A stretch of DNA of 23,160 nt from a bacterium (GTDB lineage: Bacteria > Bdellovibrionota_C > UBA2361 > OMII01). Shown in pieces: positions 1 through 7,616 of the stretch (within the stretch, counting starts at the first letter, position 1; each line of letters begins with the position of its first letter). Both the position numbers and the translations under genes were made by a program. The DNA lies in NCBI GenBank assembly GCA_017853915.1, contig JAFMIS010000005.1, positions 1 to 23,160 of the forward strand, read 5' to 3'. Under the pieces are notes generated by a model, which did no database searches, had not been told where the DNA came from, and saw nothing but the letters and a program-made list of their open reading frames with translations.

Positions 1-2054
1 GACCGATACGGGTTATTGGTGCTGAACGAGCCGTGCCCCATCACAACCACGAGGGGAGCAAGCTTTTTGGATAATCCAGTCGAGACAAGGAGGGTCTTAA
101 CCCGGTGAGCCATCTCATCAAGAGTAAATCTTCCCTCTCCTGTCTCGCCCTCCTCATCCGCAAATACAATCGCGCTCTCGTCAGAGGGATTAATCAGAGA
201 TCGCGTTAAATACATCCTAAACCTGTGCATCCAGCGGGGCGCCAGTGTCGAGAGAGAAAGAGGAATCAGAGCTGCGATGCCACCGAGCGCCAACAACCAT
301 CCACGCACCAGAGAGCGCGACTTGGTCTCGATGAACATCTCCACGTCAGACTGTAGGGTTTTGGCCTTTTGTAGGCCCATGAGACGCTCCTCAGCTCCCT
401 GCCGCGCTCGAACCTCAACATGATGAGTTGGAATGACGTTTACTGGGCAATACGGGGCTGGCCTCTCATAGAGACTATGGAACTCAGCGTCAACTCCAAA
501 GAATCCCGCCGTTCCGAAGGTTTCGTAATCCGGGTTGCGCTCCTCAAGATATCGACGGAACGATTCTTCTCGATCATCGATACAACACACCACCTGGCAC
601 ACCGGAGTTCTCGACTCTGGAGAGCGCTTCTCGCTATTGAGACTCGTTATCGCTACCGCGGTTCGCGAGTAAAGGTTCCACTCGTAGGCGCGATGCCAAA
701 CTTGAAGTCTCTCCGGAGTGTCAAAACGACAGATAATGTCGACGATCTCAGACTTCACTTCAGCTGAAAGCCCGAGCAACTCGCTGCCCGCCGCTGGCAG
801 CAGCTGGAAAGCGTGAAACAGGTGATACGCTGTCGTTCGAATCCGGGTAGCTTGATCCGCCAGATCAGCCAAGCCTGGCTGAGTCAACTCGAATACCCCC
901 TCGCCCGATTTAGTGTCGATGTACTTCGGATGGTTATCGACATATTTCTCCGCGAGATCCTCAAGAATGAGCCGGATCGCTATAAAATCCTCGAAAGTAG
1001 CTCGAGCTGGTATACCATCGATCCCCCGCTCGCTCTGTCTCACCAAACCACCCCATCCCTTGAGGACCAGGGCCTTCGAGAGCAGGTAGCTATCCCACTC
1101 ACGTTCCGGCAGACCCTCGGCCCGCAGGATATCAGCTATAATCTCAAGCGCGGAATGCTCCTGATATTCCGTAAGTTCCTCTTTCAGCCATGCGGGTCGG
1201 GCGAACGAGGCATTGCGCATATGGGCTAGAAATGCCGGCAGCAGCCCCTTCGTTCTATCCGCGACCGTAACATGAGCTAGGCCGGCATCGAGAAACGAGC
1301 TGGTAAACTTAATCAGGTAGGGATTTACCATCTCCTCGATTCCAGAACGGCGACTTGACTCCCTATGATTGGAACCGAAATCTCTCTTTTTCTCTAAGAC
1401 GTCATGCGCGAACTCAATCGAGGCGATCCAAAGTAGCTTCAGAGACTCTGTTTCTCTCCACCGATCTGGGTGGCGCCACTCAAGATCCGTTACGTCCACC
1501 ATCTCGTGGAGCCATTCCTGATGCCAATCTGAAACTATCTTGCTGTATGTCGACAACCACTCAGAGAGGACTTGAGGCGCGACAGCTCGATCGTGTTCCT
1601 TGATATGGGCGCGCTTTTTCCCCGAAACATCCTCGTGAAAATGCCTCAAGTATCCTCGCTCCAAAAGGCGCCACCGTAACGTCTCGGCAGTTAGAGGCAC
1701 CGGAGCCGCAAGCAGGAGCGAGCGGACAAACTTACGTCGCGAACATCCACACAACCAATCATCGTGGCAGAGCCCATAGTCACCAAGCACTTTATTGAGA
1801 TCACTCTGGTCTATTCGGCCTACGCCGTAATGCTCCTGGTATTGAGTCTCGGGCAGCGCCCTATTCGCGTCGAAAATCCGACCTGCCTCCTCGAGACCGG
1901 CAAAAAACTCGTGATTCTCAAAGTGATGGAGCGTGTTGTGATGAACGAAGGTCTTTACGGGCCCCTGTGTTGGAAGGTAGTGCGCCACATGCTCAAGAAT
2001 GTGGCGTACCAACTCGGCTCCGCGCGCTGCCGTTGTGAGAGATTCCCCTGACAT
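1..2054 (-). CDS. dabA: DabA (DUF2309), inorganic carbon transporter subunit, partial (3' end off window)
   Basis: This frame stays open on the minus strand from an ATG at 2054 to the window edge: 684 codons of a family usually 800-1,000 residues long. The motif CCIDDREESFRR puts the catalytic-type Cys at residue 491 and Asp at 493. A second motif, GHGSFSTNNPY, supplies the conserved His at about residue 674. These match the C-x-D ... H zinc-site pattern of DabA, a beta-carbonic-anhydrase-like protein that works with a membrane partner to accumulate bicarbonate. The last zinc-ligand Cys, expected about 15 residues after the His, would lie beyond the left edge. A hydrophobic stretch lies near residues 582-605. 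The start has an AGGA box 8 nt upstream and lies 15 nt after the stop of the SulP gene, so the two are almost certainly cotranscribed. The family assignment is firm. The DIC-pump role is inferred, because no DabB is visible and the native partner may be SulP. Confidence 0.9.
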   Translation of the reverse strand, partial: MSGESLTTAARGAELVRHILEHVAHYLPTQGPVKTFVHHNTLHHFENHEFFAGLEEAGRIFDANRALPETQYQEHYGVGRIDQSDLNKVLGDYGLCHDDWLCGCSRRKFVRSLLLAAPVPLTAETLRWRLLERGYLRHFHEDVSGKKRAHIKEHDRAVAPQVLSEWLSTYSKIVSDWHQEWLHEMVDVTDLEWRHPDRWRETESLKLLWIASIEFAHDVLEKKRDFGSNHRESSRRSGIEEMVNPYLIKFTSSFLDAGLAHVTVADRTKGLLPAFLAHMRNASFARPAWLKEELTEYQEHSALEIIADILRAEGLPEREWDSYLLSKALVLKGWGGLVRQSERGIDGIPARATFEDFIAIRLILEDLAEKYVDNHPKYIDTKSGEGVFELTQPGLADLADQATRIRTTAYHLFHAFQLLPAAGSELLGLSAEVKSEIVDIICRFDTPERLQVWHRAYEWNLYSRTAVAITSLNSEKRSPESRTPVCQVVCCIDDREESFRRYLEERNPDYETFGTAGFFGVDAEFHSLYERPAPYCPVNVIPTHHVEVRARQGAEERLMGLQKAKTLQSDVEMFIETKSRSLVRGWLLALGGIAALIPLSLSTLAPRWMHRFRMYLTRSLINPSDESAIVFADEEGETGEGRFTLDEMAHRVKTLLVSTGLSKKLAPLVVVMGHGSFSTNNPYR

Positions 2055-2069
2055 ACAAGGTCCTATACG

Positions 2070-3740
2070 TTAGGAACGAGCGAACGCTCCGTGCATAGGG
2101 CGTTCGGAGGGAACACGACGAGCAGCTTCACTGTGCGAGCTTACAGGAACTAACCTCTCGAGGCCTCGGATCTCTACCGCTCGTCCCGACTGCAGTGCTT
2201 CGAGCTCTATCGCTCTAAGCTCCCTCATAAACGTATGATCCACAAGGCAGGAGTTATGGAAATCCAGCACCAGTGGCTTATCGGCTGCCGCCGCAACAGC
2301 GTTCTTAAATCCGATGACGTTACCGAAATAACAGGTACGCGGGAGCGTCATGCTCACAGAACCATCCGACCCTGTCCGACCCACACCTACGCGCTCGAAC
2401 AGCCCGCCAATAGGTGACCCCATCACAACGCAGCACACATACTGCGCCAAAACACCGATGAAAACTCCGATAAGCAGATCAGTGAAGAGCGTAGCTACAA
2501 TCGTGGTTGTAAAGACTATCAGCTGATCCAGCCCCACATGCTTGGTTTCGCTAAAATGCCGCGGAGCCGCCAACCGATACCCAGTCACACACAACACGCC
2601 GGCAAGAGCCGCCACCGGAACCAAGTGTATCAAATCAGCTAATACAACCGCGTACACCAAGATGCACAAACCGTGGGTAACGTTGGCCCAACGAGTCCTG
2701 GCGCCGTAGCTCGTGTTCGCGTAGGAGCGAACCACTTCGGAAATCATCGGGAGTCCACCCACACACGCCGCCAGAAAGTTGCCGAAGCCAACGGCCACAA
2801 GATCTCGATTGAGGTTAGATTTTCTCTTAAATGGATCGATCGTATCTACAGCCTTCACTGTAAGAAGAGATTCAATCGAGCCGATCAGGGAAAACATTAC
2901 GACGAAGATCAAAGATTGGGTCGTAAACAGCTTGGCAAAATCCGGGAACGTAATTCCCGCGGCAAAATTACTCGGCAAATTAACGAGGTACTTATCATCA
3001 AGCGAATACTCTATTGAGTACCACGTGTATTTATGAGGGTGAGAAAAGTCGAAAAAGAGACACATTCCGATCCCCATCAGAACCGCCAAGAGTGGCCCAG
3101 GAACGTAGCGTGCCACGCGTCCAAGCAGTACCGGCGCGAAGAGCACAATCAAAACACTCAGTACTCCCACCGCCGCGATGCGCGGGTTCATGACCACCAG
3201 CGAATGAGGTATCTCCAATAAAAGTGGGATTGGATCACGCGCTACCGGTTTCACTCCTAAGAGTGGATGGATCTGTTTGGAGAATATAATCACACCGATC
3301 GCCGTCAACATTCCATGCACGACTGAGGCAGGGAAGAAATCACCAAAGCGACCAAGTTTTGCGAGAGCGAAGAGGATCTGAATGAGGGCCGCGACAACAA
3401 GCACCGCCAGCGTATACCGATACCCGGCATAACTATCACCTTGACCCAACGTTTCAACGGAAGCGATTGCGATCGCGATAAGTCCCGCCGCCGGGCCTTT
3501 AATGGAGAGTCTCGAGCCGCACAGGGGTCCAACCACAAGACCTCCGATAATAGCTGTCACCAAACCGCCAAAGGCTGGGAATCCACTCGCCATCGCTATT
3601 CCGAGGCACAATGGAAGCGCAATCAGCGAGACGAGCAATCCCGCTGTCAGATCTTCTCTCCAATTTTCTCTGAATCCTTGGATTCCATCCGCAGGAATGC
3701 GCGATGGCACAGGCGTATAAGCCGCCTCTTTGGACGCCAT
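2070..3740 (-). CDS. SulP-family inorganic anion (probably bicarbonate) transporter with C-terminal STAS-like domain
   Basis: This is a 556-aa polytopic inner-membrane protein of normal SulP length. Its N-terminal transmembrane repeat begins near residue 30 (LTAGLLVSLIALPLCLGIA) and is followed by the Pro/Ala/Gly-rich anion-site segment SIKGPAAGL near residue 80. About ten to fourteen hydrophobic segments run to about residue 440. The tail from about residue 455 to 540 looks like a short STAS domain, with the D-F-H-N-S...V-D-H-T pattern of the STAS conserved loop. SulP proteins move sulfate, bicarbonate or other anions by Na+ symport or by exchange. The substrate cannot be read from sequence, but the tight operon with dabA argues for bicarbonate. 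The ATG has a TAGGAG box 7 nt upstream. The stop codon is in the same frame as the dabA start. A preceding 270-nt gap separates it from the rluD terminator, so the pair should have its own promoter. Confidence 0.92.
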   Translation of the reverse strand: MASKEAAYTPVPSRIPADGIQGFRENWREDLTAGLLVSLIALPLCLGIAMASGFPAFGGLVTAIIGGLVVGPLCGSRLSIKGPAAGLIAIAIASVETLGQGDSYAGYRYTLAVLVVAALIQILFALAKLGRFGDFFPASVVHGMLTAIGVIIFSKQIHPLLGVKPVARDPIPLLLEIPHSLVVMNPRIAAVGVLSVLIVLFAPVLLGRVARYVPGPLLAVLMGIGMCLFFDFSHPHKYTWYSIEYSLDDKYLVNLPSNFAAGITFPDFAKLFTTQSLIFVVMFSLIGSIESLLTVKAVDTIDPFKRKSNLNRDLVAVGFGNFLAACVGGLPMISEVVRSYANTSYGARTRWANVTHGLCILVYAVVLADLIHLVPVAALAGVLCVTGYRLAAPRHFSETKHVGLDQLIVFTTTIVATLFTDLLIGVFIGVLAQYVCCVVMGSPIGGLFERVGVGRTGSDGSVSMTLPRTCYFGNVIGFKNAVAAAADKPLVLDFHNSCLVDHTFMRELRAIELEALQSGRAVEIRGLERLVPVSSHSEAARRVPSERPMHGAFARS

Positions 3741-4010
3741 AATAACTCCTAAACAAGTAAACTTTAGAGCTAATAAATCTCTTTATCAGGCCTTAAGTCG
3801 AGTCTAGTCGTTTTATGTTCCAGGCTATGGCTCGGCTGGGTCGATGTAAGCGTAGGGTGCGCCCGTTGGCGCCTTTAGTCAACACCCCTTAAACACTTAC
3901 GTGCATTATTTCTACCCTAACCCCTCTAAACAAAAAGAGACCTCTCTTTAAAAATAAAACATGCGCGAATCATATTCAGCGACATACCCAGACCACATTA
4001 AACGCAGCCC
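3741..4010. other. Intergenic region between rluD and the sulP-dabA operon
   Basis: This A+T-richer gap of 270 nt contains the rluD terminator at 3929-3950 and must hold the promoter of sulP-dabA. A TTGACT hexamer on the minus strand near 3880 has no good -10 box at the right spacing. A small hairpin (GCGCC-AACG-GGCGC) lies just downstream of it. No coding frame is supported. Confidence 0.5.
3929..3950 (-). terminator. Intrinsic terminator after rluD
   Basis: On the minus strand an AAAGAG / CTCTTT stem with the 4-nt loop AGGT is followed by a T-run (TTTTTGTTT). It lies about 60 nt past the rluD stop and would end the long tol-ribF-rluD run. The stem is A/T-rich, so strength is moderate. Confidence 0.6.
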
Positions 4011-4991
4011 TCATCGGCGGTTGGATGAGGAGAATACTCGAAGAAGCTCCTTGAAATCGCCTGGCAGAGCAGCATCAAAGAATAGCCTATCTCCTGTTAT
4101 CGGATGACTGAAACCCAGCCGATACGCATGCAGCGCCTGTCTACCAAAACGGTGGGCAGCGTCGCGCAAACGTAACGGTAGCCCCGAAAAGTCTCCATAC
4201 ACCGTATCGCCGATCACTGGACAGCCGATCGAATTCATATGCACTCGAATCTGATGGGTGCGGCCTGTTTTTAATCGGCACTCAAGCAACGTTCCATACT
4301 CAAAACGCTCGATTACCCGCCACAGCGTCACTGCAGCCTTTCCCCCGGGGATGACTGCCATCATAGTGCGTTTAGTAGGATGTCGTCCGATGGCGCCGAT
4401 AACTTCACCGGCATCAGAGATCTGAACGGCGCGCTTGGCGCGCGGAGTCGTAAACACCAGTGTCTGATATGAGCGGTCCACACTCCGCTCCGCGAATTGC
4501 TTGGCCAACGCGGCGTGCACCGAAGTAGATTTCGCGACCACCACCACACCTGTTGTGTCTTTGTCGAGACGATGAACGATTCCAGGTCGATCAGACTCTC
4601 CCACCCGCGACTGGGAGCGCCCCACGTGAGCGACTATCGCGTTTGCAAGAGTCTTCTCTCGATTACCGGCGCCCGGATGCATGGAAAGCCCATATGGCTT
4701 ATTTACTACGATGAGATCGTTATCCTCATAAAGGATATCAAGTGGAACCTCATAAGGGGACAATTCACTTTTGGCCTCAGAAACGGACGATACGACAACC
4801 TCATCTCCTGCGGCGAGCTTATGACTAGAGCGTGTGACCACCCTGCCATTAACACTCACTCCTCCCTCTTCAATCCATCGCTCGATCTGCGAGCGACTTA
4901 CGGACAACTGAGCCCCATACTGATCCACCACGGCCTTGTCGAGTCGGGTCGGCTCTCCATCGTATACAAACGAGCGAGGGGTCTTATTCAC
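4011..4991 (-). CDS. rluD: Large-subunit rRNA pseudouridine synthase, RluD type
   Basis: This 326-aa protein has an N-terminal S4 RNA-binding domain (about residues 15-75) and an RluA/RluD-family catalytic domain. The signature HRLDKDTTG carries the catalytic Asp at residue 143. The GRTHQIRVH motif near residue 245 and the 326-aa length match RluD, which makes the pseudouridines of 23S rRNA helix 69. RluC or a general RluA paralogue cannot be excluded. The start is GTG with a GGAG box 7 nt upstream, and it overlaps the 3' end of ribF by 8 nt, so the two genes are translationally coupled. The terminator at 3929-3950 follows. Confidence 0.93.
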   Translation of the reverse strand: MNKTPRSFVYDGEPTRLDKAVVDQYGAQLSVSRSQIERWIEEGGVSVNGRVVTRSSHKLAAGDEVVVSSVSEAKSELSPYEVPLDILYEDNDLIVVNKPYGLSMHPGAGNREKTLANAIVAHVGRSQSRVGESDRPGIVHRLDKDTTGVVVVAKSTSVHAALAKQFAERSVDRSYQTLVFTTPRAKRAVQISDAGEVIGAIGRHPTKRTMMAVIPGGKAAVTLWRVIERFEYGTLLECRLKTGRTHQIRVHMNSIGCPVIGDTVYGDFSGLPLRLRDAAHRFGRQALHAYRLGFSHPITGDRLFFDAALPGDFKELLRVFSSSNRR

Positions 4992-5925
4992 GAGCCAGCT
5001 CCATCCTCGCTCGCTCTACGTCGATCGATATCTGCGTTTTGAGCTGCTCCACTGATTCAAACTTAGCCTCATCTCTTAGCCGTGACAAAAATGAGACGTG
5101 AATGCGTTGGCCATACAGGCTCTCACAGGGGAAGTCGAGAATATGCACCTCGAGACGCTCTCCCGTCCCTCGAAACGTAGGGCGCACACCTATGTTCGCC
5201 ACCGCGCCGTAGTTTTTTCCCGCAACCTCAACGCGACACACGTATACACCACGCTTTGGAATTAGCCGCGAGCCCACTGCTATATTTGCTGTGGGGAAAC
5301 CGAGCGCGCTGCCCCTTTTATCTCCATGCCCCACGCGCGCCGACACAGTAAAGGGCTTACCGATCAACTGAGCCGCGTCACGCACATCTCCGAACTCGAG
5401 CAACTCTCGAATGCGTCGCGATCCCGCCTTTCCTCCCCCCACAATAAACTTGGGAACGACGTGAAGCGCGATCCCATACTTCGGCAAAACATCTCGTAAG
5501 TACGCGAGCGTTCCCTCACGCCCACGTCCGATCGCCACATCCTCACCAACCACGAGATCCTTTATCCCAAGAGCGTTAACGAAGACCGCTTCAATAAAAC
5601 TAACCGCGGACATCTCAGATATCACCCGGGTAAAATGGACGAGATAGAGCAGGTCAACATTCAACTCCCCGCACCGCTCCGCTTTCTCTCTAATGCTACT
5701 TATGTATAGAAGACCCGCGTCTCGCCGCAGAACTCGAATAGGATGAGGATAGAAGGACACAACTGTCGCTGGACGACTCCCAGCGACCTGTCGCAAGCGC
5801 CTCAAGACGTGCTCGTGTCCGAGATGCACGCCGTCAAAATTACCAACCGTCACTGCGCCATTTCTAAAACGGTCTGGCACTATTCGAGGAAACCGAGCTA
5901 AAGCCGCCCGCCGCGTTGAGTTCAT
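4984..5925 (-). CDS. ribF: Bifunctional riboflavin kinase / FAD synthetase
   Basis: RibF phosphorylates riboflavin to FMN and then adenylates FMN to FAD in the cytosol. The N-terminal nucleotidyltransferase half carries TVGNFDGVHLGH (HxGH-like nucleotide site) and VSFYPHP. The C-terminal flavokinase half has GHGDKRGSALGFPTANI, the conserved G-x-P-T-A-N site. The length of about 313 aa is normal. I chose the ATG at 5925 because AAAGGA lies just upstream. The frame also opens 6 codons earlier at a GTG (5943) that has no clear Shine-Dalgarno box. The gene lies about 73 nt after cpoB on the same strand and overlaps rluD, so it is probably read from the tol transcript. Confidence 0.93.
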   Translation of the reverse strand: MNSTRRAALARFPRIVPDRFRNGAVTVGNFDGVHLGHEHVLRRLRQVAGSRPATVVSFYPHPIRVLRRDAGLLYISSIREKAERCGELNVDLLYLVHFTRVISEMSAVSFIEAVFVNALGIKDLVVGEDVAIGRGREGTLAYLRDVLPKYGIALHVVPKFIVGGGKAGSRRIRELLEFGDVRDAAQLIGKPFTVSARVGHGDKRGSALGFPTANIAVGSRLIPKRGVYVCRVEVAGKNYGAVANIGVRPTFRGTGERLEVHILDFPCESLYGQRIHVSFLSRLRDEAKFESVEQLKTQISIDVERARMELARE

Positions 5926-5998
5926 ATGTCCTTTATACACCACGCGACGTCGAACAAGTAGGGGCGCTCGAAGGACCCTACAACTGCCCCAGGCGGGG

Positions 5999-6709
5999 CT
6001 ACTTCATGAGTTTAAGCCTATCCTTGGCCTCAATCGCCTCAGGAGACTTTGGATAGTCTTCAACAAGCTTTTTAAGGCTGAGTTGCGCGGTCTTCTTATC
6101 CCCTAAGCGAATAAACACATCCGCCTGACGCAACAGACTTGCCGCAGCGCGGTGACACTTCGGAAACCTTCCTACCACCTCGGCGTAGGAGCGCAGCGCG
6201 CTCTTGTTATCGAGCAAACCATCGTAGGCTACCCCCTGCCAAAACAGCACCACTCCCGCCTTGCCGGTCGACTGCGACTGCTCTACGGCGTTGTTTAGGA
6301 GCGGGGCCGCATCCTCAAACTTCCCCTCTCGGAGAGCGGTGAGCGCGTCGAGGAATATACGCCCAGTATCCTCCGGTAATTCCTTAGCCCAACCCTCATC
6401 GGCCTCAAGCTCAGCGACTGGCACACCCGCGGGAGGCGGGATCCTTTTTCGTAAGGCTGAGAGATCATCTTTTAATGCGCTGAGATCCGTTCCCAAACGC
6501 TTATTCTGCGAGAACTCCATCTCTTCAAGCCGCCCAGCGAGCAACTTAATCTGACTATCAAGGGAGTTTATTGACTCAGTTTGCTCAGCTTGAAGAGCTC
6601 TTAGGTCCGACATACTCCGCTCCAGGCGAGAAACCTTCTTGCCGAGATCGTATACCGAACATCCAGATGAAAAAAGAATAACTAGCAAGGCAAGTGCGTG
6701 TCGTCGCAT
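5999..6709 (-). CDS. cpoB: Tol-Pal associated periplasmic coordinator CpoB/YbgF (lipoprotein, TPR)
   Basis: The chosen ATG at 6709 gives 236 aa, starting MRRHALALLVILFSSGC. That is a signal peptide ending in a lipobox-like SSGC, so the mature protein should be lipid-anchored at Cys17. A coiled-coil region follows (KKVSRLERSMSDLRALQ and on). The C-terminal half has tetratricopeptide repeats typical of CpoB (FWQGVAYDGLLDNKSALRSY ... FPKCHRAAASLLRQADVF). CpoB links Tol-Pal constriction to peptidoglycan synthesis. The frame opens 27 codons earlier at a TTG (6790), but that extension reads through a terminator hairpin and would bury the signal peptide, so I rejected it. The chosen ATG lacks a good Shine-Dalgarno box. 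A short GC hairpin (GCCCC-GCCT-GGGGC) straddles the stop codon. Confidence 0.88.
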   Translation of the reverse strand: MRRHALALLVILFSSGCSVYDLGKKVSRLERSMSDLRALQAEQTESINSLDSQIKLLAGRLEEMEFSQNKRLGTDLSALKDDLSALRKRIPPPAGVPVAELEADEGWAKELPEDTGRIFLDALTALREGKFEDAAPLLNNAVEQSQSTGKAGVVLFWQGVAYDGLLDNKSALRSYAEVVGRFPKCHRAAASLLRQADVFIRLGDKKTAQLSLKKLVEDYPKSPEAIEAKDRLKLMK

Positions 6710-6720
6710 ACAGAAGACCC

Positions 6721-6766
6721 AAAAGAAAAGACCCTGAGAATACCTACGTATCCCCAGGGTCTTTTT
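6721..6766 (-). terminator. Intrinsic terminator / attenuator between pal and cpoB
   Basis: An 11-bp perfect stem (AAAAGACCCTG at 6726-6736 with CAGGGTCTTTT at 6755-6765) closes an 18-nt loop that itself contains a 4-bp ATAC/GTAT stem. On the minus strand a TTTTCTTTT tract follows, and T residues also flank the other side, so it could work in both directions. It lies about 33 nt past the pal stop and ends 11 nt before the cpoB ATG, so cpoB expression must depend on read-through. Confidence 0.85.
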
Positions 6767-6798
6767 AATCCTGCGGTCCTTCGACCGCAAGATCCTAA

Positions 6799-7236
6799 CT
6801 AGTCAACCTTGAAGTGGTCGCGACGATTCTTCGCCCAAGCCTCTTCATTGTGAGCTGGATCGAGCGGAAGCTCCTCACCATAGCTCACAGTGCTGATCGA
6901 GCTAGCCGCGATGCCCAATGAACGGAGGTGATCCGCCGCGGCACGAGCACGGTTAGCGCCAAGCACCATGTTGTACTCGTTAGTGCCACGCTCATCACAG
7001 TGACCCTCTACCTGAACCTTGTGTCCCTCGTTGGTCTTGAGCCACTCAGCATTCGAAGCCAATGTGGCCTTTGCTGTAGCATCAAGCTTGTACGAATCGA
7101 AGGCAAAATGGATATCCTTCAGCGGACCATCCGAGTTAGCAGTACCAATGTTACCATCAGAAGTGCTGGTCCTGCAGGAACAGCCCGTCGCTACTACTGC
7201 CAAGAGGCATACCGCAAACATCTTTAAACTTCGCAT
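6799..7236 (-). CDS. pal: Peptidoglycan-associated lipoprotein Pal
   Basis: This 145-aa outer-membrane lipoprotein has a signal peptide MRSLKMFAVCLLAVVATGC that is cleaved before Cys19. The OmpA-like domain begins near IHFAFDSYKLD and contains VQVEGHCDERGTNEYN and LGANRARAAADHL, the diaminopimelate-binding motif region of Pal. The length is short but normal. Pal binds peptidoglycan and TolB and keeps the outer membrane attached during division. The ATG has AAGGA 5 nt upstream. A long structured leader precedes it, and a terminator follows it before cpoB. Confidence 0.96.
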   Translation of the reverse strand: MRSLKMFAVCLLAVVATGCSCRTSTSDGNIGTANSDGPLKDIHFAFDSYKLDATAKATLASNAEWLKTNEGHKVQVEGHCDERGTNEYNMVLGANRARAAADHLRSLGIAASSISTVSYGEELPLDPAHNEEAWAKNRRDHFKVD

Positions 7237-7616
7237 AATCTTCCTTTCCTCCAGAAATGCTTACTACACAATTTACGCCGCCTGAACTCTCATTCAGTTG
7301 ACACCCCCAACTCAGAGAGACTCCAGCTCCGGGGCGCCACGGTAAAACCTCCAATACGGTCGTACCGAAAGGCACGGCTCACCTAGTAATGGGCGAGTCC
7401 TGCCTCCCGAAACAACCTTTCGGAGCAAATTGGCGCGTTCTCCGCACCGCTACCGTCGCAACATCAACAAACCGGAGTATAGTTGTTCAAACTAAATCCG
7501 TCTGCCCTAAGACGGCAAATCGGTACCCACTTGATACTCGACAACTATCAACATTGCAACAGGTTAACTTGTATTTCCTGATACTTTCAATGACCAGGGT
7601 CAACTCGGACCACGGG
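7237..7616 (-). other. 380-nt tolB-pal spacer: structured leader of pal, no coding frame
   Basis: I see no supported gene here. On the minus strand it holds a possible promoter and several stems: CCGTCT/AGACGG (7498-7515), CCGAAA/TTTCGG (7407-7423), CTCGCC/GGTGAG (7378-7397) with a GGCA/TGCC outer stem (7371-7404), and CGTGCC/GGTACG around TTTC (7361-7376). The last two share the same CGTGCC segment and so exclude each other. No known riboswitch or ncRNA consensus was recognised. Confidence 0.5.
7531..7559 (-). promoter_or_regulatory. Possible sigma-70 promoter for pal
   Basis: Minus-strand TTGCAA (7559-7554), a 17-nt spacer, then TATCAA (7536-7531). Each box matches four of six consensus bases with ideal spacing. 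Transcription would start near 7525 and give a leader of about 290 nt. Confidence 0.35.

Noticed and set aside
834..847. T-loop-like GTTCGAATCC suggesting a tRNA
   Set aside because: It is inside the dabA coding frame, and no acceptor stem, anticodon arm or D-arm can be built around it.
420..2051. Four plus-strand open frames (420-767, 813-1229, 1355-1603, 1764-2051)
   Set aside because: They lie opposite one continuous minus-strand frame encoding DabA with recognisable motifs, and their translations show no family features.
6710..6790. 27-codon N-terminal extension of cpoB from a TTG
   Set aside because: It reads through the terminator hairpin and would bury the lipoprotein signal peptide that starts at 6709.
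7321..7440. Known structured RNA (SRP RNA, RNase P, tmRNA, riboswitch) in the pal leader
   Set aside because: None of their conserved core motifs are present; only generic stems are seen, so I reported it as a structured leader only.
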